From G020354085 sp964629975 (lineage in GTDB: Bacteria > Pseudomonadota > Gammaproteobacteria > Acidiferrobacterales > Sulfurifustaceae), in NCBI GenBank assembly GCA_964629975.1, contig CAZVUN010000118.1, positions 1 to 9,187 of the forward strand: a DNA stretch of 9,187 nucleotides, in the 5' to 3' direction. Made by a program: the position numbers and the translations under genes. A model generated the notes under the pieces. It ran no database searches. It was not told the DNA's origin and worked only from the letters and a program-made list of their open reading frames with translations. Below are positions 1 to 6,276 of the stretch, piece by piece. Position 1 is the stretch's first letter. Each line of letters begins with the position of its first letter.

Positions 1-483
1 GGCGCCTGCTCATTGTACCGGCGCGGGGAGAAAGCAGAAGCCGTAACTATGCCAGAAATTTGACAGCGCCGGGGTGGTCGCGGCGTTGATTGACGTTCTC
101 ATTTGCGTGCCCGGTGCCTCGATTCCGTAACACATCGAATGATCCAAGGCGGGCGGTGGTGTCGCGGGCGGCGTAGATCAAACCCGCCGTTGCTGGTAAT
201 CTGCGCAGCGGGAAAAGTCGGGATAGTCGGGTGCGTGTTGTCCATGCGGCGGGACTCGTCGCGTGACGTTTCATCCTCGCGGGCCCCTGGCGTGAGGTGG
301 TTTCGTGTATGCGCTGGGTTCAATCTAGCCGGAGTGCTTGGTTGTGTGTCTCCCCGCCGACGCGTGAGGGTAGGCATAACACCTCTCGCGTCTGTGGCCA
401 TGAAACACCGCGTTGTGCCGGTAGCCGCATGTGCCGTATTCCGGAACTACATCCTGTCGATACTTACGCATGAGACCAGTGCA
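1..483. other. Gene-free upstream region, possible long leader of the export operon
   Basis: No coding region is supported here. The reading frame of the export gene stays open upstream to an ATG at 103, but the translation before residue 484 is rich in Arg, Cys and Ser, has no family motif, and looks like a chance opening in GC-rich DNA. A perfect TTGACA hexamer lies at 60-65, but no acceptable -10 box follows at 16-18 bp. I see no tRNA, no CRISPR-type repeat and no clear terminator of an upstream gene. The transcription start of the operon is probably somewhere in this stretch or before it, but I cannot place it. Confidence 0.5.
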
Positions 484-1155
484 ATGCTTGACGCCGCCGA
501 TCTGAGAACCCGCTGCTCGTCCGCGAACAACCACAGCCCGGCACGCGACGCCGATCCGTGGCGCGTGGCAATGTGCGGTGCGGCACTCGCGCTGGTGATG
601 CTGCTCGCCGGTCCCGCCGCTGCCCAGAACCCGATCGGTGGCGGCGGCGCGCCGAGCGGTGATTACGAGATCGGTCCGGAAGATCTGCTCGAAATCGCGG
701 TGTGGAAGGAAAAGGACCTGCAGCGCGAGGTGCTGGTGCGGCCGGACGGATGGATGACCTTCCCGCTGGTCGGCAACATCAAGGCCAAGGGTCGCACCGC
801 ACAGGACGTGCAGGAGGAGATCACCGACCGGCTGCGCCGCTACATCCCCGACCCGGTGGTGTCGGTGTCGGTGAAAAAGGTCGCCGGTTACAAGATCTAT
901 GTCATCGGCAAGGTGCAGAAACCGGGCGAGTACGTGGTGGGGCGCTATGTTGACGTGCTGCAGGCGCTCACCCTGGCGGGCGGACTCACCCCGTTCGCCG
1001 CCGAGGACAGCATCCGCGTGCTGCGCAAGCAGGAAGACAGCAACGGCAACATCAAGGAGACGGTGTTGCTGTTTGACTACGCTGAGGTCAAGAAGGGCAG
1101 GCGCCTCGAACAGAACATCCTGCTCAAGACCGGCGATGTCGTGGTAGTGCCGTAG
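484..1155 (+). CDS. Polysaccharide export protein, OPX/Wza family, XrtA-system type
   Basis: This is a periplasmic or outer-membrane component that helps form the export channel for a surface polysaccharide. With the ATG at 484 it has 223 residues. A hydrophobic segment (about 31-47) ends in PAAAQ, a signal-peptidase-I-like site. The Poly_export domain (about 60-131) begins YEIGPEDLLEIAVWKE and carries VRPDGWMTFPLVG. An SLBB domain follows (about 137-185) with YVIGKVQKPGEY and LTLAGGLTPFA, and the protein ends at TGDVVVVP. It is short, like XrtA-associated export proteins and unlike Wza (about 380 residues). No lipobox cysteine is visible, so membrane anchoring is unclear. The start is uncertain: ATG 484 has only a weak GAG nine bases upstream; ATG 571 would leave a signal peptide with no positive charge; ATG 400 and ATG 103 add unconvincing sequence. 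The beta-barrel gene follows closely, which suggests one operon. Confidence 0.88.
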   Translation: MLDAADLRTRCSSANNHSPARDADPWRVAMCGAALALVMLLAGPAAAQNPIGGGGAPSGDYEIGPEDLLEIAVWKEKDLQREVLVRPDGWMTFPLVGNIKAKGRTAQDVQEEITDRLRRYIPDPVVSVSVKKVAGYKIYVIGKVQKPGEYVVGRYVDVLQALTLAGGLTPFAAEDSIRVLRKQEDSNGNIKETVLLFDYAEVKKGRRLEQNILLKTGDVVVVP

Positions 1156-1183
1156 CCGTGCAAAGACGTCAGCGCACTCACCT

Positions 1184-1189
1184 GAGGGG
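1184..1189 (+). promoter_or_regulatory. Ribosome binding site fixing the beta-barrel gene start
   Basis: GAGGGG lies seven bases before the ATG at 1197. The GGAGG at 1191-1195 is only one base from that ATG and is too close to be used. This favours ATG 1197 over the in-frame GTG at 1158, which would add 13 Arg-rich residues in front of the signal peptide. Confidence 0.6.
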
Positions 1190-1196
1190 CGGAGGC

Positions 1197-2378
1197 ATGC
1201 GCACCGTGCATGCGGCGCGCGCCGCCGTGGGTGCGGCCGCCCTCGCCATCGCCGCCAACGCCACCGGGGCGGAGTGGTCGCTGCAGCCGGGAATCGGCGT
1301 AGGTATCACGTACGACACGAACCCGGAACTGACAACGGCGGAGCACGACAGCTCGACCGGTCTCTTTGTGAACGCGGGCCTGGGCATGCGCTACGCCACC
1401 GAGCGCTCCAACATCGATCTCGGCGCGGCATGGTATTACGCGAATTACCGCGAGGAGGCGGTCGAGGACACCAACGAACCGGTCGTGAACCTGCGTTCCG
1501 CCAGCCGCGTCACCGAGCGCCAGACGCTCGGGCTCGACGGCGAGTACCGGCGCAGCACCCTCTACGAGCAGCGCGCCCAGGCCAGTACCGGCACCGGTGA
1601 CATCCGTGACACGGATGTGGGACTTGCGAACGTGCAGCGTGACTACTGGTGGCTGCAGCCCTACTGGCAGGTGCAGGTGAGCGAGCTTCATTCGCTCGAT
1701 CTGCGTTATCGGCACACGGAATCGAACTACGACGAGATCCTCGACGACTACAAGGAAGACATCGCGACCATTGCCTGGTCCTATGCGCTGAACCCGCGCG
1801 ACAGCCTGACCGTCGGAATACGGGGCTCGCGTTTTGACAGCCCCACTGCCGATACGCGCTCGACCACGAGCACCGCCTTCCTGGGCCTGGGTCGCGCCTT
1901 CACGGCGACCAGTCGCGGTGACTTGTACGTCGGTGGTGCGCGGGCGAAAGAAGAAACCGCGGGCGTGGAATATGAGGTCACCGGCTACGTATTTCGTGTC
2001 GCCTTCGCGCAGCGCACCGAGCTGAGTCGGCTGGAAGTTGTTGCCAGTCGCGATGCGAACCCAAGCGGCGGCGGACGCCTGGTCGGGGTCGATCAGCTGC
2101 GCATCGACATGCGCGGCAGCGTCTCGCCGCGCTCGGAACTGTGGTTGCGCGCGCTGATCTTCCGGGAGCGGGTGCTCGAGGGTGAGGACCCGGCGCTCGA
2201 TCGCAACTACGGCGAGATCGAGCCGGGGTGGAGCTGGAGCTGGACACCCGAGGTGTCGTTGTCTGCTTCGTACCGCTACCGGCGGCAGAAGTACGAGGTG
2301 GAGGAATCAGCCGCTTCGAGCAATGCGGTGTTTGCGGGCATCGGCTACAGCTGGCCCAAGTTGGCAGTGTCGCGCTGA
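1197..2378 (+). CDS. Outer-membrane beta-barrel protein of a polysaccharide export locus
   Basis: The protein has 393 residues. The N-terminus (MRTVHAARAA, then an Ala-rich hydrophobic stretch) is a signal peptide with likely cleavage after ATGA near residue 25. The mature part alternates polar and hydrophobic residues in short aromatic-rich strands (for example LGAAWYYANY at 76-85, DLYVGGARA at 242-250, SLSASYRYRR at 354-363), as in a beta-barrel. RDANPSGGGRLVG (285-297) resembles the conserved RxxxPSGxG segment of EpsL-like and PEP-CTERM-associated barrel proteins. It probably sits in the outer membrane and may be the exit pore or an accessory to the export protein encoded just upstream; that role is inferred from position. 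It lies 41 bases after the export gene and 67 bases before the chain-length gene, consistent with co-transcription. I am confident in the barrel fold and less so in the exact family. Confidence 0.8.
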   Translation: MRTVHAARAAVGAAALAIAANATGAEWSLQPGIGVGITYDTNPELTTAEHDSSTGLFVNAGLGMRYATERSNIDLGAAWYYANYREEAVEDTNEPVVNLRSASRVTERQTLGLDGEYRRSTLYEQRAQASTGTGDIRDTDVGLANVQRDYWWLQPYWQVQVSELHSLDLRYRHTESNYDEILDDYKEDIATIAWSYALNPRDSLTVGIRGSRFDSPTADTRSTTSTAFLGLGRAFTATSRGDLYVGGARAKEETAGVEYEVTGYVFRVAFAQRTELSRLEVVASRDANPSGGGRLVGVDQLRIDMRGSVSPRSELWLRALIFRERVLEGEDPALDRNYGEIEPGWSWSWTPEVSLSASYRYRRQKYEVEESAASSNAVFAGIGYSWPKLAVSR

Positions 2379-2445
2379 GCCCTGCCGGATGCCTCAGTGA
2401 CCCCGGCCGCGGTCATGACGTGAATTGATTGAGTGGTGAGAGAGC

Positions 2446-4041
2446 ATGGATACCGATACACAGCATCTCAGTGATTATCTCGCGATCCTGCGCCGGCGGC
2501 GCAAACAGGTGTTTCGCGTTGCCGCGGCGGTGTTCGCCACGGCGGTGATACTCGCTTTCGTGATACCCCCGAAGTACCGATCATCTGCCACGATCCTGAT
2601 CGAGCAGCAGGAGGTCCCGAAGGACATCGTGGCCTCGACCGTGACCGGCTACGCGAATCAGCGTCTGCAGATCATCCAGCAGCGTGTGCTTACCCAGGAC
2701 AACCTGCTGCGCATCAACGACAAGCTGGGCGTGTATCCGAAGCCCGCCGACAAGGAAAAGGCGGCCGTCGTCGCCGGTCGCATGCGTGGCGGTGTCAAGG
2801 TCGAACCGGTCAGCGCCAACGTCACCGACCCGCGCAGCGGCGCGTCGATGATGGCGACCATCGCGTTCAAGCTGTCGTTCGACGCCGAGAGCCCGGAGCT
2901 GGCGCAGAAAGTCAATGAGGAGCTGGTCACGCTGTTCCTCAACGAGAACCTGCGCATCCGCACGCAGAAGGCCGAGCAGACATCGGGCTTTCTCGCGGAA
3001 GAGGAAGAGCGTCTCGGCAAGCACATCGCTGAGCTCGAGGCCAAGCTCGCGGCCTACAAGGAGCGCAACACGGGGCGCCTGCCGGAGTTGATGAACCTCA
3101 ACATGTCGCTCATGGAGCAGACCCAGCGGGAGCTCGAGAATCTCGAGCGGCAGGTGGTCAACCTCGAGGAGCGCCGGCTGCAGTTGCAGGGTCAGCTCGC
3201 CTCGGTGGAACCGTATACCGGCACCGGCCCCGGTGGCCGGTACAAGGAGTTGCAGGCCCAGTACCTGGCGGCCACGGCGACCTACTCGCCGGACCATCCC
3301 GACGTGATACGCCTGCGCCGCGAGATCGAGCTGCTGCGCAAGGAGGCGGGGGTCACCGAGGAATACGATGCCGCGGAGGCGGAACTCAAGAAGGTGCGGG
3401 GCGAGCTCGAGCGCGCGCGCAACGCCTACTCGGCCAATCATCCGGACGTCGTGCGCCTGACGAAGCGTCAGGCGGTGCTCGAGGAGAAGCTGCGGGCCTC
3501 CGCGGGCAGCTCTGCGCTGGGTGTTCCGCTGCGTCCGGACAATCCGGCGTATATCGCGCTGAAGACCCAGCTCGACACCGTCGAGCTGAGTCTCAAGGCA
3601 ACGCGCGAACAGCAGGCACGCGCCAAGCAGAAGCTCACCGAGTACGAAGGCCGCCTGGTGCAGACGCCGCGCATCGAGCAGGAGGGGCTGGCGCTGCGGC
3701 GTGAGTACGACAGCGCCGTGCGCAAGTACCAGGAGATCCGTCAAGGTCTGTTGGGTGCCGAGACCGCGGTCGCCCTCGAGCGCGAACAAAAAGGCGAGCG
3801 TTACTCTTTGCTGGAGCCGCCCGAGCTGCCGCAGGCCCCCAACATGCCCAACCGCAAGGCCTTCATCCTGCTGGGAATCGTCCTGGGATTGGGTTCGGGT
3901 GTGGGGTACGCGAGCATCGCCGAGTACATGGACCGCACCATCCGCGGCTCACGCGCCGTCACGGCGGTGCTGCGCACCCCGCCGCTCGCGGTCATCCCCT
4001 ACATTGCCAACGGCCAAGAACAGTATGCGACCGGGACCTAG
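2446..4041 (+). CDS. Polysaccharide co-polymerase / chain-length determinant (Wzz/GumC-like, XrtA type)
   Basis: This 531-residue inner-membrane protein is expected to control polymer length and couple synthesis to export. The cytoplasmic N-terminus (LSDYLAILRRRRKQ) leads into TM1 (about 22-41). The Wzz motif PPKYRSSATILIEQQ (41-55) follows. The large periplasmic part contains long heptad-rich coiled coils (about 175-255 and 300-450). A proline-rich segment LEPPELPQAPNMPNR (456-470) precedes TM2 (about 472-491), as in the family. The cytoplasmic tail (about 495-531) includes RTPPLAVIPYI. Split PCP/kinase systems such as CapA/CapB use such a tail to activate a separate kinase, and a separate kinase gene follows here. 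Length and layout fit the XrtA-linked chain-length family. The motif YSxxHPDVxRL occurs twice (280-290 and 328-338), which looks like an internal duplication. The start is supported by an AG-rich stretch just before ATG 2446. Confidence 0.92.
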   Translation: MDTDTQHLSDYLAILRRRRKQVFRVAAAVFATAVILAFVIPPKYRSSATILIEQQEVPKDIVASTVTGYANQRLQIIQQRVLTQDNLLRINDKLGVYPKPADKEKAAVVAGRMRGGVKVEPVSANVTDPRSGASMMATIAFKLSFDAESPELAQKVNEELVTLFLNENLRIRTQKAEQTSGFLAEEEERLGKHIAELEAKLAAYKERNTGRLPELMNLNMSLMEQTQRELENLERQVVNLEERRLQLQGQLASVEPYTGTGPGGRYKELQAQYLAATATYSPDHPDVIRLRREIELLRKEAGVTEEYDAAEAELKKVRGELERARNAYSANHPDVVRLTKRQAVLEEKLRASAGSSALGVPLRPDNPAYIALKTQLDTVELSLKATREQQARAKQKLTEYEGRLVQTPRIEQEGLALRREYDSAVRKYQEIRQGLLGAETAVALEREQKGERYSLLEPPELPQAPNMPNRKAFILLGIVLGLGSGVGYASIAEYMDRTIRGSRAVTAVLRTPPLAVIPYIANGQEQYATGT

Positions 4042-4068
4042 CGGGGCAGACCGGGGGCGGTGTCTTGG

Positions 4069-4083
4069 GGCGCCAAGGGCGCC
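4069..4083 (+). repeat. Short inverted repeat GGCGCC-AAG-GGCGCC
   Basis: Two GGCGCC hexamers flank AAG, giving a possible 6-bp hairpin 27 bases after the chain-length stop codon. No run of T follows, so it is a poor intrinsic terminator. It may simply protect the 3' end of the upstream message, or be chance in GC-rich DNA. Confidence 0.35.
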
Positions 4084-4084
4084 T

Positions 4085-4096
4085 AATGCCGGCATT
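4085..4096. promoter_or_regulatory. Perfect 12-bp palindrome AATGCCGGCATT, possible operator
   Basis: AATGCCGGCATT is its own reverse complement. Its left part, with the preceding T (TAATGCCGG, 4084-4092), is repeated exactly at 4131-4139, where it overlaps the -10 box of the putative kinase promoter. A palindrome with a copied half at the promoter is typical of a repressor or activator binding arrangement. No binding protein can be named. Confidence 0.4.
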
Positions 4097-4106
4097 TTAT
4101 CGCCCT

Positions 4107-4134
4107 ATGACGGGGTCGCGACCACGGCTATAAT
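4107..4134 (+). promoter_or_regulatory. Putative sigma-70 promoter upstream of the tyrosine kinase gene
   Basis: TATAAT, a perfect -10 hexamer, lies at 4129-4134. ATGACG at 4107-4112 matches the -35 consensus TTGACA at four of six positions, with a 16-bp spacer. Transcription would start near 4141 and leave a leader of about 65 bases before ATG 4208. A perfect TATAAT is uncommon in DNA this GC-rich, and it falls in the one larger gap (166 bp) between the chain-length and kinase genes. Confidence 0.5.
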
Positions 4135-4207
4135 GCCGGGCGCCGCAACGCTTGGCTTGATCCTTGCAAACAGTGGACCCAATCGCGGTCACGAGGTGTC
4201 TTGACCC

Positions 4208-5008
4208 ATGGATCCGTTCACGAAGGCTATCCAGATAGCGCGCCAAGAGCGCGAGCGCCAGGGCCTGGCACCGGTCCGCGGCCGCGCCTTGGTGCCAAGC
4301 GAGATCGTCTACACCCAGACGCGCAAGGTCGATCTTTATCCGGGATGGCTGCAGCGCAATCGCATCATCCGTGCCGACCATCACGATGACGTGGCGCGCG
4401 CCTACAAGGTCCTGCGCACCCAGGTGTCTCGCCAGATGCGCCAACACGGCTGGAAGACGCTGGCAGTCACCAGCCCCGGCCACGGCGAGGGTAAGACCCT
4501 GACCGCCATCAATCTGGCCATCAGCCTCGCGCTGGAGCCGAACCAGACCGTGCTGCTGGTCGATGCCGATCTCAACCGGCCCAGCGTGCACAGTTATCTC
4601 GGCTTCGAGGTCGAGTTCGGTCTGCGCGAGTACCTGCTGGACGGCGTCGCGGTGGAGCAGATCCTGGTGCACCCGCAGATCAGCCGGTTGGTGATCCTGC
4701 CGGGCAGCACGCCGGTGCCGAACACCTCGGAAATGCTGTCCTCGCCCGGCATGCTGCACCTCGTGCAGGAGCTCAAGCGCCGCTACCCGACCCGCCTGGT
4801 GGTGTTCGACATGCCGCCGGTGCTGACCACGGACGATGTGCTGGCGTTTGCGCCGTATGTCGATGCGGCGCTGCTCGTGGTCGAGGAGGGCAAGACCCGG
4901 CGCGACGAGCTGGCGCGCGCGGCGGAGCTGTTGCAGGCCGCAAACCAGAATCTGATCGGTACCGTGCTGAACAAGTCGGAAGAGAAGAACAACATTTACG
5001 GCGCGTAA
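4208..5008 (+). CDS. Cytoplasmic BY-type tyrosine kinase (CpsD/CapB-like), XrtA-associated
   Basis: The 266-residue protein is a P-loop tyrosine autokinase that would work with the chain-length protein encoded upstream. The N-terminal linker contains ARAYKVLRTQV (63-73), the usual YxxLRTN-like helix before the kinase domain. Walker A is SPGHGEGKT (89-97, Lys96), Walker A' is VLLVDADLNRPS (115-126, Asp119 and Asp121), and Walker B is LVVFDMPP (197-204, Asp201). There is no membrane segment, so it is the split type rather than a Wzc fusion. The C-terminus, EEKNNIYGA, has one tyrosine (Tyr264), whereas many BY-kinases carry a cluster of several. A putative promoter precedes it. ATG 4208 is chosen because the conserved start-like MDPFTKAIQIARQER follows at once. 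P-loop neighbours such as ParA/MinD are less likely, given the RTQ helix and the gene context. Confidence 0.92.
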   Translation: MDPFTKAIQIARQERERQGLAPVRGRALVPSEIVYTQTRKVDLYPGWLQRNRIIRADHHDDVARAYKVLRTQVSRQMRQHGWKTLAVTSPGHGEGKTLTAINLAISLALEPNQTVLLVDADLNRPSVHSYLGFEVEFGLREYLLDGVAVEQILVHPQISRLVILPGSTPVPNTSEMLSSPGMLHLVQELKRRYPTRLVVFDMPPVLTTDDVLAFAPYVDAALLVVEEGKTRRDELARAAELLQAANQNLIGTVLNKSEEKNNIYGA

Positions 5009-5109
5009 CGGAACACGCAATCTTTCGCAGCCGTACCGCGCCTGTGTGGATAGTGAGAACGGGGACATGAGTCGCATAACAAGCGCAGACGCATTCGGGG
5101 GTATGGACC

Positions 5110-6003
5110 ATGTACGAATCATTCTACGGACTTAACGAAAAGCCATTCTCGCTCCTGCCGGACCCGGGCTTCCTGTTCCTGAGCGAGAAGCACCGCATGG
5201 CGTTGACCATGCTGCAATACGGCCTGCTCAATCAGGCCGGCTTCACCGTGATCACCGGCGAGATCGGTTCCGGCAAGACCACCCTCATTCGCCAGGTGCT
5301 GAGCGAGGTCGAACACGACGTGACCGTGGGGCTGGTGTCCAACACCCACCGCACTTTCGGCGAGCTGCTGCAATGGGTGCTGCTCGCGTTCAACCTCGAG
5401 TACCGCGACAAGAAGAAGGTCGAGCTCTATCAGACCCTCGCCAACTTCATCGTCAAGGAATACAGCCAGAACCGCCGCACCGTGCTCATCATCGACGAGG
5501 CGCAGAACCTCGACGCCGAGGCGCTCGAAGAGCTGCGCATGCTGTCCAACATCAACGCCGACAAGAACCAGATCCTGCAGCTCATCCTGGTCGGGCAGCC
5601 GAGTCTGCGCGACACCCTGCGGTTGCCCGAGCTGCATCAGTTCGCGCAGCGCATCGCCGTCGATTACGACCTCAAGCCACTCACGCTGGAGGAGACCTGG
5701 CAGTACATCCGCCACCGCCTCAAGGTCGCGGGCGGCGATCCGAACCTGTTCGACACACGCGCGTGCGCGGCCGTCTACTATTACACGGGCGGGGTGCCGC
5801 GCCTGATCAACGTGATGTGCGACACCGCGCTGGTGTGCGCCTTCGCCGAGCAGAAGCGCAAGATCGATGTCGACGTGATCTACGAAGTGGTGCGCGAGAA
5901 GAAGAAAGGGGGGATCTTTCCCATCATCGACAAGAAGCCGGGGATCGACAGCGGCGTCGTGCGCGAGCTGCCCGTGATCAGAAAGGAAGGGGGCGGGAGC
6001 TAA
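5110..6003 (+). CDS. ExeA-like AAA ATPase of the XrtA polysaccharide locus
   Basis: The 297-residue ATPase begins MYESFYGLNEKPFSLLPDP, the hallmark N-terminus of ExeA/GspA-type secretion ATPases and of the PEP-CTERM-locus ATPase. Walker A is GEIGSGKTT (50-58), Walker B is VLIIDEAQ (125-132, Asp129-Glu130), sensor 1 lies near LILVGQP (158-164), the likely arginine finger is Arg181 in FAQRI, and sensor 2 is GGVPRLIN (227-234). It has no membrane segment and no C-terminal peptidoglycan-binding domain, which ExeA has, so it is probably cytoplasmic. In XrtA loci this ATPase accompanies the kinase and chain-length protein; its exact job is not known. The start has a G-run (5097-5101) eight bases upstream. 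The lysine-rich tail after about residue 262 is not a recognised domain. The gene ends before a strong hairpin and a long gap, so it is probably the last of this unit. Confidence 0.92.
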   Translation: MYESFYGLNEKPFSLLPDPGFLFLSEKHRMALTMLQYGLLNQAGFTVITGEIGSGKTTLIRQVLSEVEHDVTVGLVSNTHRTFGELLQWVLLAFNLEYRDKKKVELYQTLANFIVKEYSQNRRTVLIIDEAQNLDAEALEELRMLSNINADKNQILQLILVGQPSLRDTLRLPELHQFAQRIAVDYDLKPLTLEETWQYIRHRLKVAGGDPNLFDTRACAAVYYYTGGVPRLINVMCDTALVCAFAEQKRKIDVDVIYEVVREKKKGGIFPIIDKKPGIDSGVVRELPVIRKEGGGS

Positions 6004-6030
6004 TCTGGAGGACCAAGCAGTTATCCGGCT

Positions 6031-6062
6031 GCGCTGTGCCCTGCAGCACCTGGGCACAGCGC
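6031..6062 (+). terminator. Strong 11-bp hairpin after the ATPase gene, possible transcription boundary
   Basis: GCGCTGTGCCC (6031-6041) and GGGCACAGCGC (6052-6062) are perfect reverse complements around a 10-base loop. The hairpin starts 28 bases after the ATPase stop. It is the longest perfect inverted repeat I found in the window. No T-tract follows, so it is not a classical intrinsic terminator; it could aid Rho-dependent ending, block 3' exonucleases, or be a protein site. Confidence 0.45.
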
Positions 6063-6074
6063 GCGGCCCGTGAA

Positions 6075-6085
6075 GGTCAGGTCAG
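6075..6085 (+). repeat. Tandem GGTCA repeat
   Basis: GGTCAGGTCAG is a direct tandem of GGTCA in the gap between the export module and the sugar operon, 14 bases before the ops-like site. It could be part of a binding site, but is short enough to arise by chance. Confidence 0.3.
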
Positions 6086-6099
6086 AGTAACGTCGTTTG

Positions 6100-6110
6100 G
6101 GCAGTAGCGC
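6100..6110 (+). promoter_or_regulatory. ops-like element (RfaH/NusG-paralogue recruitment site)
   Basis: GGCAGTAGCGC matches the enterobacterial ops sequence GGCGGTAGCGT at 9 of 11 positions. The core GC-NNTA-GC, which forms the small non-template-strand hairpin, and the G5 and T6 bases contacted by RfaH are kept; the differences are G4 to A and T11 to C. It lies in the untranslated leader about 170 bases before rfbF and on the coding strand, as ops elements do in O-antigen and capsule operons. No experimental support is available from sequence alone. Confidence 0.4.
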
Positions 6111-6133
6111 TTCCAAACATCCAACGCGATTCC

Positions 6134-6204
6134 TGCCGCTGTGGTCGAGCGCCCGCAAGCGGGGCGGTCTGGCCCGGAGGGCCGTTGGCTGCGACCGAGC
6201 GGTG
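6134..6204 (+). other. Candidate structured RNA (three-way junction) in the rfbF leader
   Basis: Nested inverted repeats suggest a folded leader. CCGCT (6136-6140) pairs with AGCGG (6198-6202), with two G-U pairs possible outside it. GGTCG (6143-6147) pairs with CGACC (6192-6196) across a small internal loop. Inside lie two further hairpins: CCCG/CGGG with loop CAAG (6152-6163), and GGCCC/GGGCC with loop GGA (6171-6183). The fold is drawn by eye and matches no riboswitch class I know. GC-rich DNA makes chance pairing common, so this is tentative. Confidence 0.3.
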
Positions 6205-6210
6205 CTGTGG

Positions 6211-6220
6211 GCAACGTTGC
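6211..6220. repeat. Perfect 10-bp palindrome GCAACGTTGC
   Basis: GCAACGTTGC is its own reverse complement and lies 56 bases before rfbF, just after the nested inverted repeats. It could be a dimeric regulator site. No regulator can be assigned. Confidence 0.3.
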
Positions 6221-6239
6221 AGGCCAAAAAGAGCGACTG

Positions 6240-6258
6240 TGTTCCAGAAAACTGAACA
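6240..6258 (+). other. Small bulged hairpin just upstream of rfbF
   Basis: TGTTC-C-AG (6240-6247) can pair with CTGAACA (6252-6258) around an AAAA loop, with C6245 bulged. It ends 18 bases before the rfbF start and could affect ribosome loading. The stem is short and the assignment weak. Confidence 0.25.
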
Positions 6259-6276
6259 GCAGACGAGATTGATCAG

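Noticed and set aside
60..65. Perfect TTGACA as a -35 box
   Set aside because: The best -10 candidate downstream (GTTGAT at 85-90) matches only three of six positions, at a 19-bp spacer, so no promoter is called.
103..483. In-frame upstream extension of the export gene to ATG 103
   Set aside because: The added residues are Arg/Cys/Ser-rich, precede a clear signal-peptide core, match no family, and have no good ribosome binding site.
2397..2416. Small inverted repeat (TGACC/GGTCA) between the barrel and chain-length genes
   Set aside because: The stem is only five base pairs plus one wobble, with an 8-base loop and no T-run, which is expected by chance at this GC content.
2581..3789. 402-residue minus-strand open frame
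   Set aside because: It is opposite the well-supported chain-length gene and has low-complexity Leu/Arg/Gln composition. It is a typical mirror of coiled-coil coding in GC-rich DNA.
4097..5122. 341-residue minus-strand open frame opposite the kinase gene
   Set aside because: No motif, His/Gln/Arg-rich composition, and it covers a gene with intact Walker motifs.
5067..5135. 22-codon open frame overlapping the ATPase start, as a leader peptide
   Set aside because: Only a G-rich stretch upstream, no attenuator-like stem pair, and no special codon content; most likely chance.
5119..6057. 312-residue minus-strand open frame opposite the AAA ATPase gene
   Set aside because: Composition is that of an antisense shadow, and the plus strand has all AAA motifs.
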